A stretch of 64,000 bases of DNA from Microvelia longipes (lineage: Eukaryota > Arthropoda > Insecta > Hemiptera > Veliidae): NCBI GenBank assembly GCA_018340805.1, contig JACMZG010001863.1, positions 59,575,795 to 59,639,794 of the forward strand, given 5' to 3'. Numbering within the stretch: the stretch's first letter is position 1; each line of letters begins with the position of its first letter. A program made the translations under genes and the position numbers. Below the pieces are notes generated by a model. The model was not told the origin of the DNA. It searched no databases and saw nothing but the letters and a program-made list of their open reading frames with translations. This document shows, one piece after another, positions 1 through 11,154 of this stretch.

Positions 1-197
1 TAATTTTAGAGAAGTAGTATATTGAAAAATATAAAGTTCAGATCTAATAGACAGAGGGGTGCCTGATATGGGGAATTTGACCGTTAATCCATTAGGCGGG
101 ATGCCGAGAGATAGACAGGACTCAAGAAACCAAACATGACTAGCAAAGCGGGCTACTTTGTGTGCGTGATATCTGACACTATTAAGAATCGCTTGAG

Positions 198-554
198 GTG
201 TCAGCGGATAATTACCTGCCATGTTTAAATAGGATAGAGATAAGTAAAGAATGTAAAAAAATAATTAATAAGAAAGGGTCCACAACTGTAGTAATGGACC
301 GAGCAGATTATGACGCTGAAGCTCTCCGCCAACTCTCTTCATCCGCATACAAAGAACTACCTACAGATCTTACGCCAGAACTCAACAAACAAATAATGGA
401 CTACATAAAAAGTAAAGCCAGTACTGAAAACCTGTCTGACGAAACCGTTTCACTACTTGTTCCAATAGCACCACGCACTCCCCACTTTTACCTTCTACCT
501 AAAATAAACAAAATAGACAACCCGAAACAGGACGACCCATACTTGCTGCTATGA
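198..554 (+). pseudogene. PLE reverse transcriptase, N-terminal part
   Basis: This open segment carries KGSTTVVMDRADYD followed by APRTPHFYLLPKINK. Both match the region just before and at the start of the RT palm in Penelope-type RTs. It is cut off by a frameshift near 550. The 340 bases to the next RT segment look like decayed RT (for example TIDVTSLYTNIPH in a broken frame around 703-740). This is a fragment of the element, not a cellular gene. Confidence 0.75.
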
Positions 555-894
555 AAGCAATACTGAACGGATTTCCGCATATGTCGACTTTTCCCTACAG
601 CCGATAGTTAAAATCTTCCTTCATATACACGAGATACCAACGACTTCCTCACTTTATACGCTCTATTCCAATCCCCTTCCTCCAGATGTTTTCCTAGTAA
701 CAATAGATGTTACTTCACTTTACACTAATATTCCCCACACGAGGGCCTAACAGCCATGGAGTATTTCCCTAAACCAGCGACCTCAACCCCAGTGCCCTTC
801 AACAGATTTTCTGGTTCAACTCGCTAAACTTATACTTACTTCTAACGTCTTCCGTTTCAACGAAAAATTCTATCTACAAGAGACGGGTACCGCA

Positions 895-1236
895 ATGGGA
901 ACGACCTTTGCACCCTCATATTCTAATCTGTTTATGGGCAAATTAGAAAAAATCTTTCTAGAGAAACAAAATCTTAAACCACTCTGCTGGCGTAGGTTTA
1001 TAGATGACATTTTTATGATCTGGCAACATGATTTGGACTCTCTCCTAATCTTTCTTAATTCATTAAACTCAAGCTTCAGTGTAAAATTCACATGGTCGTA
1101 TTCGCATACTTCTGCCACATTTTTAGACGTTGATCTAAAAATTGAAAACGGTGCCTTTACTACTTCAGTCCACATAAAGCCCACAAATCACCAGCAATAT
1201 TTACACTATTTCTCCTTGCCACCCATCTCATACTAG
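895..1236 (+). pseudogene. PLE reverse transcriptase, catalytic part
   Basis: The segment begins MGTTFAPSYSNLFMG, a conserved RT block, and contains RRFIDDIFMIW, the catalytic aspartate motif with IDD in place of YDD or YVDD. It then runs into TFLDVDLKI and the HIKPTNHQQYLHY block that ends PLE RT cores. The frame closes near 1236 and continues shifted in the next segment. The minus-strand ORF at 870-1184 is its shadow. Confidence 0.85.
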
Positions 1237-1255
1237 GAATTCTATCCGTACTCGC

Positions 1256-2051
1256 TTGCCACTAGAAGGTCGCAGGATCTGTTCAGATCAAGAAAGCCTC
1301 AATACTTTCAATACTGGTCTCTCCCAAGCCCTTTTGGCCAGAGGTTACCCGGAGGCACTTATAGAGAGACAGTTAAGCAAACCTTATTACCCTCAACAAC
1401 ATCCAGACCCAAATACTGGAACCCCTGTGAACTTAGTCACCACATTCACTCCAGGTTTACACAAACTTAAAAACGTCCTTCGATCTGGTCTCCCTATACT
1501 AGAAAGCTCTCCTCTGACAAGAGAACTCCTACCTAAAGCACCATCTATTTCTTTTCGTAGACCCCCTAACCTCAGGAACCTAGTTGTACACACTAACCCC
1601 GATCAGAAAATTGGACCTAAACCTAACCCAGGCACACACAAGTGCAATAAACCCCGTTGTCTCACCTGCAATTTAACTAACCCTTCTACCGTTTTCACCA
1701 GCCCATCAACTAATATATCGTACCCTATCACATCAGATTCTAATTGTAAATCATCCAACGTGGTGTACGTACTGGAATGCAAACTGTGTGATGCTTTCTA
1801 CATCGGAGAAACATGCACACCCCTCAACTACCGAATCAACAACCACCCGCAGTTCTGTAACCAATAGTCTCACCCACCTTCCGGTTGCCAACCATGCTGT
1901 TTCACACAACACACCATTTGATATGTGCTTCAACGTCAGAATTCTAAAAACCCTTCCCACTAATACTTCAGACCACAATAGGAGACAAATGGAGCAGGCA
2001 TACCAGTTAGTAACAAAATCTAAAAGTCCACCAGGACTTAATTTGAGATAA
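1256..2051 (+). pseudogene. PLE post-RT and GIY-YIG endonuclease (frameshifted)
   Basis: The first part (to about 1850) ends the RT (RLPLEGRRIC..., LLARGYPEALIERQL). It then has a His/Cys cluster HKCNKPRCLTC and VVYVLECKLCDAFYIGETC, the GIY-YIG core in YVL..YIG form. After a frameshift near 1850 the second frame (to 2051) holds HLPVANHAVSHNTPFDM and the terminal block ending PPGLNLR. This is the usual end of PLE proteins. Confidence 0.8.
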
Positions 2052-2537
2052 TCTCTGCCTTATTTTACTTATCTATTTCATACTTATTCTTATTTATATT
2101 TTTATTTTTAATTTTATATATATAGATAAATACTCATATTTTCATACTACATATGCATGTTTATTTTTATATTTATCTATACACCATGTTTATATTTTAC
2201 ATTTATACGTTACCATTATCTTTGTTTTAGATATAATTTTGTCATTAATATTATCATTATCCCATTCCTTCCTACATTATCCCCTTTCCCTGTCTCCGAG
2301 TGCGTCTTCGTGTTGATTTCAAACAAGCGCAGGTTATTATATACGCGATACAACAGTTTAGTTCAACGCCGCCAGTAACCGCCACTCTACAGGCAACTTA
2401 ACAAAAGTTGATCTTTCACCCGCTAGATGTCAGCATTACTAAACCTACAGTGTATTTATACCACTATACTATGATTTTAACTTCAGTCACTCGGGACTTC
2501 CCTGCCTATTCTGACTGACGAAGACATACGTCGAAAA

Positions 2538-2606
2538 TTTTCAAACCCATCAAACCTCACTGTTTCACCCCCTGTAAGTTATTATTATTATAATATTGTT
2601 ATATTA
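2538..2606 (+). repeat. PLE 3'-tail motif
   Basis: The stretch reading TTTTCAAACCCATCAAACC, then a CACTGTTTCACCCC block and an ATT-rich run, is present almost identically at 22112-22195. Both copies lie beside (TA)n tracts. It is probably the 3' terminus of the PLE family. A hammerhead-like core lies directly upstream at 2515-2536. Confidence 0.6.
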
Positions 2607-2635
2607 TACTTCTAGTATCTTCTTTTTCCTTTTTA

Positions 2636-2674
2636 AATATATATATATATATTATATATATATATAATATATAT

Positions 2675-2706
<32 letters not shown>

Positions 2707-2727
2707 ATATATATATATATATATAAA
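2636..2727. repeat. (TA)n microsatellite
   Basis: About 90 bp of alternating TA with occasional AA or TT interruptions, next to the PLE tail. Confidence 0.95.
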
Positions 2728-2766
2728 CACACACATACAGAATGACATCATTGATTTAAAAATAGT

Positions 2767-5236
2767 TTATTTTATATATTTAAAGTTGTATGTTACCAAT
2801 TTCTCCAAATCATCAGCATCAGCTGCATCTAATACATTAACAACAAGATCACTTGGATCGACATCAATGGCAAGAGATTCCCATGAGTCGGCAGAAGATG
2901 GTGTAGAGCTAGCAGACGTAGAAATGCTGGAGCTACTAGACGTGGAAGAACCCGGTTTAGAGCTGTGACTTGATGATGAACTTTTAGATTTCTTACTAGG
3001 AATTACTGGCGGGATGGCACTACCTTCTCTCTTCTTGTCTCTGTCACCTAAAATTAACGATATAAAATCAACAAAATTAATAAAGAAAAATACCATTTTG
3101 CTGTAATGATCTTAAAAAAATAATTTGTTTTCATTAAAATGTAATACTCTTTGTTTCCAGGAAAATGTTGATTTACTTTTTATTGTATAGGTTAATTTTT
3201 TAATTAAAACAACTTTTGTACAAGAAACTAATCTCAGCCTAAACACACATTTTCTGTATCAGTCCATACTTCTTGGTACCTCCTCATTTCCCCTTTCCTT
3301 TCTTCATGAAAAATATACCCAACATAGAGGAGGGAAAAAACAAAAAAAATATAACCTTTGGAGGAAACTGCAAAAATAATCACTAATGCTCAGTCATGAT
3401 CGAGTTACATTACATTATTAAATCTACTTATCTTGGTCCAAATTTAAGCTAAGGAGAGTGTAAGACAAAACAGCTTAGTTTACAGAGGGAGTTCTGAAGC
3501 AAATCTTTATATCGGAATATATTTAATAACCTGAGTAGTAGTGCCACAACTTGCTATTCATTTTTTCAAATTTTTTCAAAGACAATTACTCCCGCCTGAG
3601 TGCAATCACTGGATTGTTTCTCTACCAAGTCTCTCAAGCCACTTAAACCATTTAACTCTAATAATTGTAACAATCATAATTGTTGTTGTATTAATCAATA
3701 AAATATGTTAAAAAAAATATAAAAAAATTTGTCAAAGAAAATGCACATATTTATCTCCAGATCATACACAAAACAGCACAGCACTATTTGCACTCATTTG
3801 AAGGTTAGCTTATGCTAATTTTTAGTACATTTTCCTAAACCCAAAAGCGTACATTAAAGCCTGTGATCATTAAACAGATACTACATACACACAGCATATT
3901 TAACAGGTATTAGTATTCCATACTCATTTAATACAATAAGGTTCTCACAGTTTTTGTTTTAGTCGATCGAGTGAAAACAGATAACAGATCCCACCAAAAC
4001 ATCCAGTTATATAATATACAGTAATATAATAATAATACAGTTATATTATTAAATTACTAGTAATTGCACTTAAATTCAAGCTGATAGTGGCACCAGAAAC
4101 TCTATCATAGTAGAGACTATGGTTATAAAGAAGTTTAAAACAAAAATATACTTAATTAAATTGTGATTCTTTTGCACAATAATAAAGTCATACTTAAAGT
4201 GATGTAGAAATTCATACAGTGGGGGTGGAGGTGGCGGGTCACAGAGGTCCAAAATCCCCCGGAATAAGCTGTTTAAGATGTGCCTGCTTTAAGTTCACCG
4301 TTTCTCTACTAGATGCAGGTCAGTTAACCTTGTACGGCATAAATAAAATAATCACTTGTTCATTTTAAAGATTTAAATTATTTAAAGGGATCTTTAACAA
4401 TGTTAAAAATCTTATTAATTATTTTAAACGTATAATTTTCATAAAATGTTATAAAAATAATAAAAATATAAACGCTGTGTTATTTTTAACTAGACCTGAT
4501 ATCATGATAACCATGATGTGCAGAAATAGAAATTAATTTGCATGTTTATTGCTTCTTTATTTGTTGTTATTAATTGTTCAGAAAATTTGTCTTGTTTACA
4601 TTCTAGTTTATAGACGTCTCGATTTAAATCTGATAACAGTTGTACAAGGTGAAAACTAGCACTCAGTGCGGTAGTTGATGCAACTATCCCCCTGTTTTTT
4701 CAGGACCACCTCAAACCAGGGAGTAGGATCACTGTATCCCCCCGCCACCACCCCTACAGTATGAATTTCTACATCACTTTAGTTATACTAAAAAAAATTT
4801 CAAAGGTTATTTGATGAAAACTGGTAATATTTAAGTGAAATAATAGTTCGACGAGAAGGTTATCTGTTAAATATAATCGCCTCTGAAAGTACATGCAGCG
4901 TATCGGAGGATCGATCTAGATTTCATCTCCCTAGTTCTAGCATATTGGACTGGATTTCCTCCGCATGGTCTCACACCGTAAGTAATCGTATTCAAATATG
5001 GTACTTAATACGATTCGCGGATTAAGAATACTGTGTGAATGTACTAAGATAACACCATAATACTTATAAAAATACATACTACTGGAAATAGGAAGAACTT
5101 TTGGTGCTAACGATGAAGAAGTCGGTCTTGGCTTCGAATCACTAGAGCTCTTCGAGCCTAAAGCAAATAAATCTGCAGGAAACTGAGGCGTCTTAGACTT
5201 GCCACCCCGACCCGGTCCTCCTTTTCCTCTATCCAT
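2767..5236 (-). CDS. Two-exon gene for a 145-aa Ser-rich protein, unidentified
   Basis: Exon 1 is complement(5080-5236) and exon 2 is complement(2767-3047). The start is the ATG at 5236, opening MDRGKGGPGRGG. Exon 1 ends in phase 1 before GTATGT; exon 2 follows TTTTAG, and the split codon gives Ser, joining PISS-S-DRDKKREG without a break. The protein has a Gly/Lys/Arg-rich N terminus, a TPQFPADLFALGSK block, a basic stretch (IPSKKSK) running into a poly-Ser tract, and an acidic C terminus (WESLAIDVDPSDLVVNVLDA). AATAAA at 2771-2766 overlaps the stop codon. I do not recognise the family; nuclear localisation is only a guess from composition. The 2.0-kb intron holds a dispersed repeat interrupted by a MITE. 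Confidence 0.65.
3047..3850. other. Intron 1 of the Ser-rich gene, no further feature seen (proximal part)
   Basis: AT-rich intronic sequence with short A and T runs. I see no ORF, inverted repeat or recognised element in this part. Confidence 0.5.
3850..4945 (+). repeat. Dispersed repeat R, copy 1, split by a MITE
   Basis: 3850-4193 and 4781-4940 together match 13790-14175 in order: ACACACAGCRTATTTAACAG, TTTAGTCGATCGAGTGA, ATTAAATTGTGATT, TTCGACGAGAAGGTT, CAGCGTATCGG and a shared end CATCTCCCTAGTTCTA. The copy at 13790 lacks the 587-bp insert seen here. The family is unknown to me. Confidence 0.75.
4194..4780. mobile_element. hAT-like MITE with TIRs and probable 8-bp TSD
   Basis: The terminal inverted repeat AAAGTGATGTAGAAATTCAT lies at the left end, and its reverse complement ends at 4780. 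The flanks AGTCATAC (4186-4193) and AGTTATAC (4781-4788) differ at one base and correspond to a single AGTTACAC in the uninterrupted repeat copy near 14025. That supports an 8-bp target-site duplication. G/C-rich subterminal blocks are shared with 22919-23612, whose left end starts CAGTGATCCTTAACC, typical of hAT ends. There is no coding capacity. Confidence 0.7.
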
Positions 5237-5960
5237 CGAGATAAGCCTACTGTATTATCAACAAAAAACAACTACCACTGCAGTAAAATAGCGAAATTGC
5301 ACGAATATATTCACATTAATTAATTTTAATATTAAATAATTCGACATTACAAGAACAGCTTTTTCAAAAAAAACTTTGGAAACAAAAACGTTCTTCTTCT
5401 TTTTCCTTGTTTGACGCACTGGTTTTCGCTTTTAAATGCATAATTTAATATCACGACAAGTATGCTTAATTATTATTTAGTACACTTAGTCCACTTATTT
5501 GTATTAAAAACGTATGTGATAAATTTTTTCTTAAGTTGGATTTTGTCAAAAGAAAAGTTACAATCTGAAAGCTTATATCTAATAAAACTTTTTATTTATA
5601 CTAAATACATTCTAAATCTATTTAAATTAAATTTAAACTTATTAAAAGAAATTCTTAGAGATATATATTTTGTTTAGTTATAGCTCTTTAAATTAAAGGT
5701 ATTTAAATAATTAGAATATCAGCTCTCATTTAGACCAAGTCAAACAGTTTTTCAGTATAGGTAAAAATGGTCAGTTGTTAGCTAAAAGACAAACATTTTA
5801 TGAAATGTTGAAACATAAGTATGACTGAAGTCACTTACAGGTATCGTTAAAGATTAAAGTGATAATCTCTCCACTTCACTTTGCATGATATCTTACACAT
5901 GGAGATCTATTACTTCAGGTTGTTTCTTATTTTAGCACTAATAAACTATCTAATTTATCT
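5237..5960. other. 5' flank of the Ser-rich gene, nothing recognised
   Basis: AT-rich. It probably holds the promoter of the minus-strand gene starting at 5236, but I see no convincing core element. The plus-strand ORF at 5462-5677 is low-complexity Leu/Ile/Tyr translation of AT-rich DNA and is not called. Confidence 0.5.
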
Positions 5961-5964
5961 CTAA

Positions 5965-6210
5965 CTAGCATTTAGAGATAAATTGAATTCAAAAGAAAAA
6001 TAACTATAAAGATATAGATAAATTGACATTAAAAGAAAAGTAACTATAAAGATATAGATAAATTGACATTAAAAGAAAAGTAACTATAAAAGATATAGAT
6101 AAATTGACTTTAAAAGAAAAGTAACTATAAAAGATATAGATAAATTCACTTTAGAAGAAAAGTAACTTTAAAGATATAGATAAATTGACATTAAAAGTAA
6201 CTGTAAAAGC
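5965..6210. repeat. About 40-bp minisatellite
   Basis: Five to six imperfect copies of a unit containing AAGATATAGATAAATTGAC and ATTAAAAGAAAAGTAACTAT. Confidence 0.85.
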
Positions 6211-6294
6211 ATAGGCACCATAACAATCCTGACTGATTCAGGATTATTAGTTCGATAACCATCTCAGGGCCAACAATCAAGTCAAACAATTTTT

Positions 6295-7060
6295 ATTACA
6301 TTTCATTTTATTAACAACCTTATGGCTCATCAGGGATAACACTTTCGGGAGCCAACTCAGTTTGGTAGACGCAACTGTTATTCTCCAAGAGTATTTTAAG
6401 TTGGTGATATTGAATATTAATCTTGTATGAACAAAGCATAAAGACAGAGTATTTTTTTTTACGCAACCTATAGTTAAATTAGTTTAATTTAATGGAATAA
6501 AGATATTTTTATTTATTTTATTTTAAACTGAGATGCGAACCCCAGACCTCTGTGGTGTCAAATTTCAATATAAATACTAATGCTTTGACACAAGTGGCTT
6601 AGAAGCAAACTAACACAGCATTTTTTTTGACGCAACCTATTGTTAAATTAGTTTAATTTAATGGAAAAAGATATTTTTTATTTATTTTATTTTAAACTGA
6701 GATGCGAACCCAGACCTCTGTGGTGTCAAATTTCAATATAAAATACTAATGCTTTGACAAAGTGGCTTAGAAGCAAACTAACAGAGCATTTTTTTTTACG
6801 CAACCTATTGTTAAATTAGTTTAATTTAATGGAATAAAGAATACATATTATTTTATTTAACAATATAAATTGCTTAGGAGATACCCCATAAGTATCTCCT
6901 TATGGATCCTTGTAAAATAAAATAATAGAATTTTTTTTATTTTATTTATATTTTATTTTAAACTGAGATACGAAGCACAGACCTCTGTGGTGTCAAATTT
7001 CAATATAAATACAAATGCTTCGACACAAGTGGCTTTGAAGTAAGCTACCAGTGCTCAAAA
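6295..7060 (-). repeat. tRNA-SINE-derived block with about 170-bp tandem units
   Basis: On the minus strand each unit holds GGGGTTCGCATCTCAG (B-box-like) and the ACAGAGGTCTGG block of the SINE at 59475-59745. The part near 6300-6420 matches the body of that SINE (GGCTCATCAGGGATAAC). Units start at about 6451, 6622 and 6787, each opening with a T run and ACGCAACCTATTG. The third is interrupted by about 100 bp with a small hairpin (GGAGATAC...GTATCTCC near 6877-6899). Confidence 0.75.
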
Positions 7061-7213
7061 GGTCATACTGTTAAAAAAATAGTTTCTAACCTTTCCACAT
7101 GGATTCACCCCTTCCCTGGATTCTGTCTTCTATCAACCCAATTCCACTCTTGCATCAACCACACTCACCCATTTTTAGGATGAGTGGAGGGTAGCTTTAT
7201 TACAAGTGGGATG

Positions 7214-7478
<265 letters not shown>

Positions 7479-7767
7479 TACATGTATATATTATACAGGG
7501 AAGATGGTTCTAGACTTTCGGTCTTTTGGTGTGAGTTTAAATTTATTATTATTTTGGTAACTATTCCCAAAATATAGTAATTTTGTAACTTTAAAAAGTT
7601 AAATTAGAGAATGCCATAACGCTACCTGTTTGCAAACTGCATGGATTAAGGATTTATAAAATTTGATTTATTATTTTACAGTTCCAAACGTAACATTTTA
7701 TATATTAAATATCCACAATATTCTGGTATAATTTTTAATGCTAGACATACATTACATATTTTAAATA

Positions 7768-7850
7768 AAAACAGGTTAATTACACAAAAGTCCTTTATTG
7801 TTATATATTAAACAATAAAGACTTTTGTGTAATTAACCTGTTTTTATTTA
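7768..7850. repeat. Near-perfect palindrome of a PLE-type tail
   Basis: AAATAAAAACAGGTTAATTA and ACACAAAAGTC face their reverse complements across a short AT spacer. The right arm continues into ATAAGTCCACAAAAA, the same order as at 60620-60690. The unit is therefore the tail of that dispersed family, here duplicated head to head. Confidence 0.8.
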
Positions 7851-8502
7851 TATTTTTTTTTATAAGTCCACAAAAAAAAACTTCTAATTATATATTTTTG
7901 TAGAAAATTATAATTCTTGTTATTTAAAACAAAAATTTAAGATATATGTCTGGGCATAATGGACCTACATGCCTTGGAACACCCTAAATAAATCAAATAA
8001 AATACCTAAATGCCTTGGAAATAATTTCCACCTGAAAAAAACATATGTCAATTAATAGTTTGACAAAAAATAACCTGATTACAGGTGATATTGGCATAAA
8101 ATTTTTAAAAATTCAGTGCAGTCTCTAAAATAAAATAACTGGTAATTTTAAAAATTACCAAAAGAAGGTAACAAAATTAACATATTAGCATTATAGTTAC
8201 CAAAAATAATAACATGAACTCGCAATAGACTAGAGATAGAGAGAACTCGCAAAGGATAGAGATATTTTTTGTAAGTCTAGGACCATGTTTTAATCTATAT
8301 TTTTAAGGATTTAATGGTGGCATATCTGAAATGTTCCATCTGGGACTTCCACTATTTTGACGAATAAGTTAAGAAAATATTTTTTCAACGATGTAAGTAA
8401 AATATAACACAAAAACCAGAAAATATAAATATATATAATTCAATATATAAAAAATATTCAATATATATAATATATGTATGCAATACATTAAAACATTAGT
8501 AC
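7851..8502. other. 3' flank of NOL9, nothing recognised
   Basis: AT-rich. It presumably contains the 3' UTR of the minus-strand NOL9 gene. The nearest possible poly(A) signal I see on that strand is an ATTAAA near 8290. No other feature is supported. Confidence 0.45.
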
Positions 8503-10215
8503 TCAAGTTTTAGCAGGCAATTCTTGTTCAGACTGAGGGGTAAATGAAGGTTCAAAAAGAAATCGATATGTTCTTCTAATAGGTTTAACTGTAGGTGCTG
8601 TTTTCCCAGAGCTACTCAGAGAACAATAAGGTATTAAACCTGATGTAGATGCATTAACGACCTTATTTAATCTACTAGGTATCTCTAATGATCCAACTAA
8701 TATAGATTTAATATCACAATATTTTTCTAAAGGTGTTAAAATCATTATTATGCCATCAGATTCAACAAAGCTTAAAATGACACCATAATCTAAAGCTATT
8801 GGAGGATCCTCCACACTATTTGATGAAGATAATATAACGATTTTTGAAACTAACAAAGGATAGTTTTCAACAGGTATAACTGTCTTGCTAACAACATTAA
8901 ATATTTTTAAATGTTTCACAGGACATTCAATAGGAAATGAAGGTCTTGTAGAGTCATTAAAGTAACACTCAGTCGATATCCACCTAATCTGTTTATTTGA
9001 GTGAGTAGATGCATGTGAAATACTTTTATTACTATTAAAAGTTTTAACACATTTCAAAAGATTATATTTTGAAACGTTCCTATCACAACTTGATGTAACG
9101 TAGCTGGGAGTCAAATCGGTCGGAAAATTTTGTTTCTTACTTCCGTCGATTTGAATGACTACATTAGGATTGATTATAGCTAAGCAGGAACAGGTAATAT
9201 ATATTCCAACACCTTTATTAAAACCCATTGTATTAACTAACCACGGTAAATCCGAAAACGATAAACGACATTTTTCAATCAATAATTCAACAGCTTTTAA
9301 ATATGTTTCAACGCATCTTGATGCATCGATATTGCCAACATTATAAGACAGGAATGGTTTACGAAAATGAGTATATGAGGGCCCTAAAACAGGTTCATTA
9401 ATTACAACGGCAGAAACACATTCTTGTAGAGTAAACTCAGGCTGGCCAATATCTAAATCAATGTAAAGTAATTTGTTTGTTTTCCTTAAGCTGCGATTTA
9501 TTAAGTATCTTAAAGACGTTGATTTACCAACTCCTCTACCACCACAAAGAACAGTGATTCCATTGGTTATTTCTAATTGAATTTCTGGGGGAATTGATAT
9601 TTTATTCGATATTCTTCTATTAGGGGCATCTAAACTTAATCCAAATCTCTTATCAGCCCGGCCTAATCTCTTCCTCAGGTGTTCTTTTCTTTCTGGGTAA
9701 CCAAATAATAAAACGCATCCACCAGATTTCACTGAATTACAAATTTTAGTAGCTTCCATAAATGATAGACCTAAACTTGATATTATTGAGATATTAATAT
9801 CATCTTCATCATTATTTTCTTCTTCTAATGTTGATATGTAAAGGGCAGATGAACCTTCACAAGAATACATTTGTACTTCAGGTTTACTTGAATTTATATG
9901 GTAACCAAAAATATCGGCTTTTCCAGCTAAACACTTTATGCTAACTGCACCATAAAAATGTAATGTGCAAGGATTTATCAGTAGAAGCATGACTTTATCA
10001 CAATTCAGATCATAGAATCTATAATTTTCCTGATCATTTTCCAAATTAACCTGTTGCTCTGGAAGAAATAAATCTACGCTAGAAGTGTAAAGGGATTTGG
10101 AAACTTCTGTTGACTCCTCTAAAGACTCTGCATCACTAATATCGTCATCGTCAGAGTTTTCTACCACTTTCGAAGTACACAATTTTTGCTTCTTCACTTT
10201 AGCTTTACGACCCAT
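8503..10215 (-). CDS. NOL9: NOL9/Grc3-like polynucleotide 5'-hydroxyl kinase
   Basis: Nucleolar kinase that, in its family, phosphorylates the 5'-OH of pre-rRNA (ITS2) during 60S maturation. I place the start at the ATG at 10215 (MGRKAKVKKQ), because an acceptor-like TCTGTTTCAG lies just upstream; the longer ORF to 10254 would read through it. That gives 570 aa, against about 700 in human NOL9. The basic N terminus and acidic stretch (SDDDDISDAE) fit a nucleolar protein. Walker A is GGRGVGKST near residues 223-231; the family block DLDIGQPEF is at about 253-261; THFRKPFLSYNVGN follows; LPWLVNTMGFNKG (about 321-333) is the lid-region signature. The coding part has no intron or frameshift and looks functional. 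A 5'-UTR intron upstream is inferred. Confidence 0.93.
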   Translation of the reverse strand: MGRKAKVKKQKLCTSKVVENSDDDDISDAESLEESTEVSKSLYTSSVDLFLPEQQVNLENDQENYRFYDLNCDKVMLLLINPCTLHFYGAVSIKCLAGKADIFGYHINSSKPEVQMYSCEGSSALYISTLEEENNDEDDINISIISSLGLSFMEATKICNSVKSGGCVLLFGYPERKEHLRKRLGRADKRFGLSLDAPNRRISNKISIPPEIQLEITNGITVLCGGRGVGKSTSLRYLINRSLRKTNKLLYIDLDIGQPEFTLQECVSAVVINEPVLGPSYTHFRKPFLSYNVGNIDASRCVETYLKAVELLIEKCRLSFSDLPWLVNTMGFNKGVGIYITCSCLAIINPNVVIQIDGSKKQNFPTDLTPSYVTSSCDRNVSKYNLLKCVKTFNSNKSISHASTHSNKQIRWISTECYFNDSTRPSFPIECPVKHLKIFNVVSKTVIPVENYPLLVSKIVILSSSNSVEDPPIALDYGVILSFVESDGIIMILTPLEKYCDIKSILVGSLEIPSRLNKVVNASTSGLIPYCSLSSSGKTAPTVKPIRRTYRFLFEPSFTPQSEQELPAKT

Positions 10216-10255
10216 TGTTAATGCCCTGAAACAGATTGAATTAATATAAACCATA

Positions 10256-10980
10256 TTCTAAGAAATTGGAGAAAACTAAAAAACAACTGATGTCAGTTCA
10301 ATCCATAGAAGTTACTACCCTCTCCTTGGGACCTAGGCCCTGGTTCTGGGGAGGGAGGAAAAGTAGTTAACAATAACAGACATAGAGAGATAATGAAAAT
10401 TTATTATGAAAAAATGGAATGGAAACAGAAAACAATGTTTGTAATAAATAGTTCCAACCATGCTAAGAGCTCTGTTTAAGTAACTTTTTTTTTAAACAAT
10501 TCTTTATTAATATATAAATAAGTAGGTATAAATTTCATAACAAAATATACAAAAGATACCCCTGCTTAGATCAGGATCTGTGGCTGCAGGAGGGAGTCTA
10601 ATTGGCTTTATAATTTTTTTATATATATGCCTTTTTTTTGTTTTTTTTTCCTTTTTTTGGGGGGGGGGTTAGTTTAAATAAGGATAATAAAGAAAATATT
10701 TGATGATTACACAAGTATTGGTTGATTTAATAGATAAGAAAAAAATATGATAAGGATCTAATTAATTCAATAATAAGAATCTAATTATATTATCAATTAG
10801 TTGTGCAATATCTTTAAGAAAAAAAAATTATTATTTATAAAGTAAATAGGTTTTTTATAAAATTAGTAAAATAAGTTTTTAAATAAGAGTGGTGTATTAT
10901 TGTGTAGTGTATAGTCTTTGTTTTAGTGTGGGTGAGTGAGTGTGTATTCATAGGTTTTATTATTTTATTACTGATCAATT
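10256..10980. other. 5' flank of NOL9 and LINE 3'-UTR-like sequence
   Basis: 10490-10980 probably is the 3' UTR of the minus-strand LINE fragment at 10982-11150, since it lies directly 3' of it. A T-run followed by a G-run lies near 10640-10670. No gene is seen. Confidence 0.4.
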
Positions 10981-10981
10981 T

Positions 10982-11150
10982 TAATTTAATTTAATTGCTC
11001 TCTGTATCATTAAGTATGTATTGTTTTAATTTTTGTTTGAAAGATTTTATATTTTCAATGCAAATTATTTCTTGTGGAAGTTCATTCCATATCTGTGCTG
11101 CTCTATATTGCCAAGTTCTTTGCTGCACTAGATCTACAGAAGGGGTTATA
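10982..11150 (-). mobile_element. Non-LTR retrotransposon (LINE) 3' end fragment
   Basis: The minus strand translates to RTWQYRAAQIWNELPQEI followed by NIKSFKQKLKQYIL. This is the 'W-N-x-LP-x-x-I ... F-K-x-x-LK' block that ends many insect LINE ORF2 proteins. Only this terminal piece is present. It is unrelated in sequence detail to the similar terminal piece at 26538-26777. Confidence 0.7.
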
Positions 11151-11154
11151 TAAG

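Larger units (their letters stand above)
1..2606 (+). mobile_element. Degenerate Penelope-like retroelement (PLE)
   Basis: The translated pieces in order are an RT amino-terminal segment (198-554), an RT catalytic segment with FIDDIF (about 895-1236), a post-RT segment with a zinc-finger-like CxxxxCxxC pattern and the start of a GIY-YIG nuclease (1256-1867), and the rest of the nuclease in another frame (about 1850-2051). RT followed by GIY-YIG is the hallmark of Penelope-like elements. Reading frames change at least three times, so this copy is dead. About 550 bp of AT-rich 3' UTR follows. A motif ending near 2606 recurs at 22112-22195 and probably marks the element's 3' end. The 5' end is not seen and may lie left of the window. 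Confidence 0.85.

Noticed and set aside
870..1184. Minus-strand 104-aa ORF
   Set aside because: Shadow of the PLE reverse transcriptase on the other strand.
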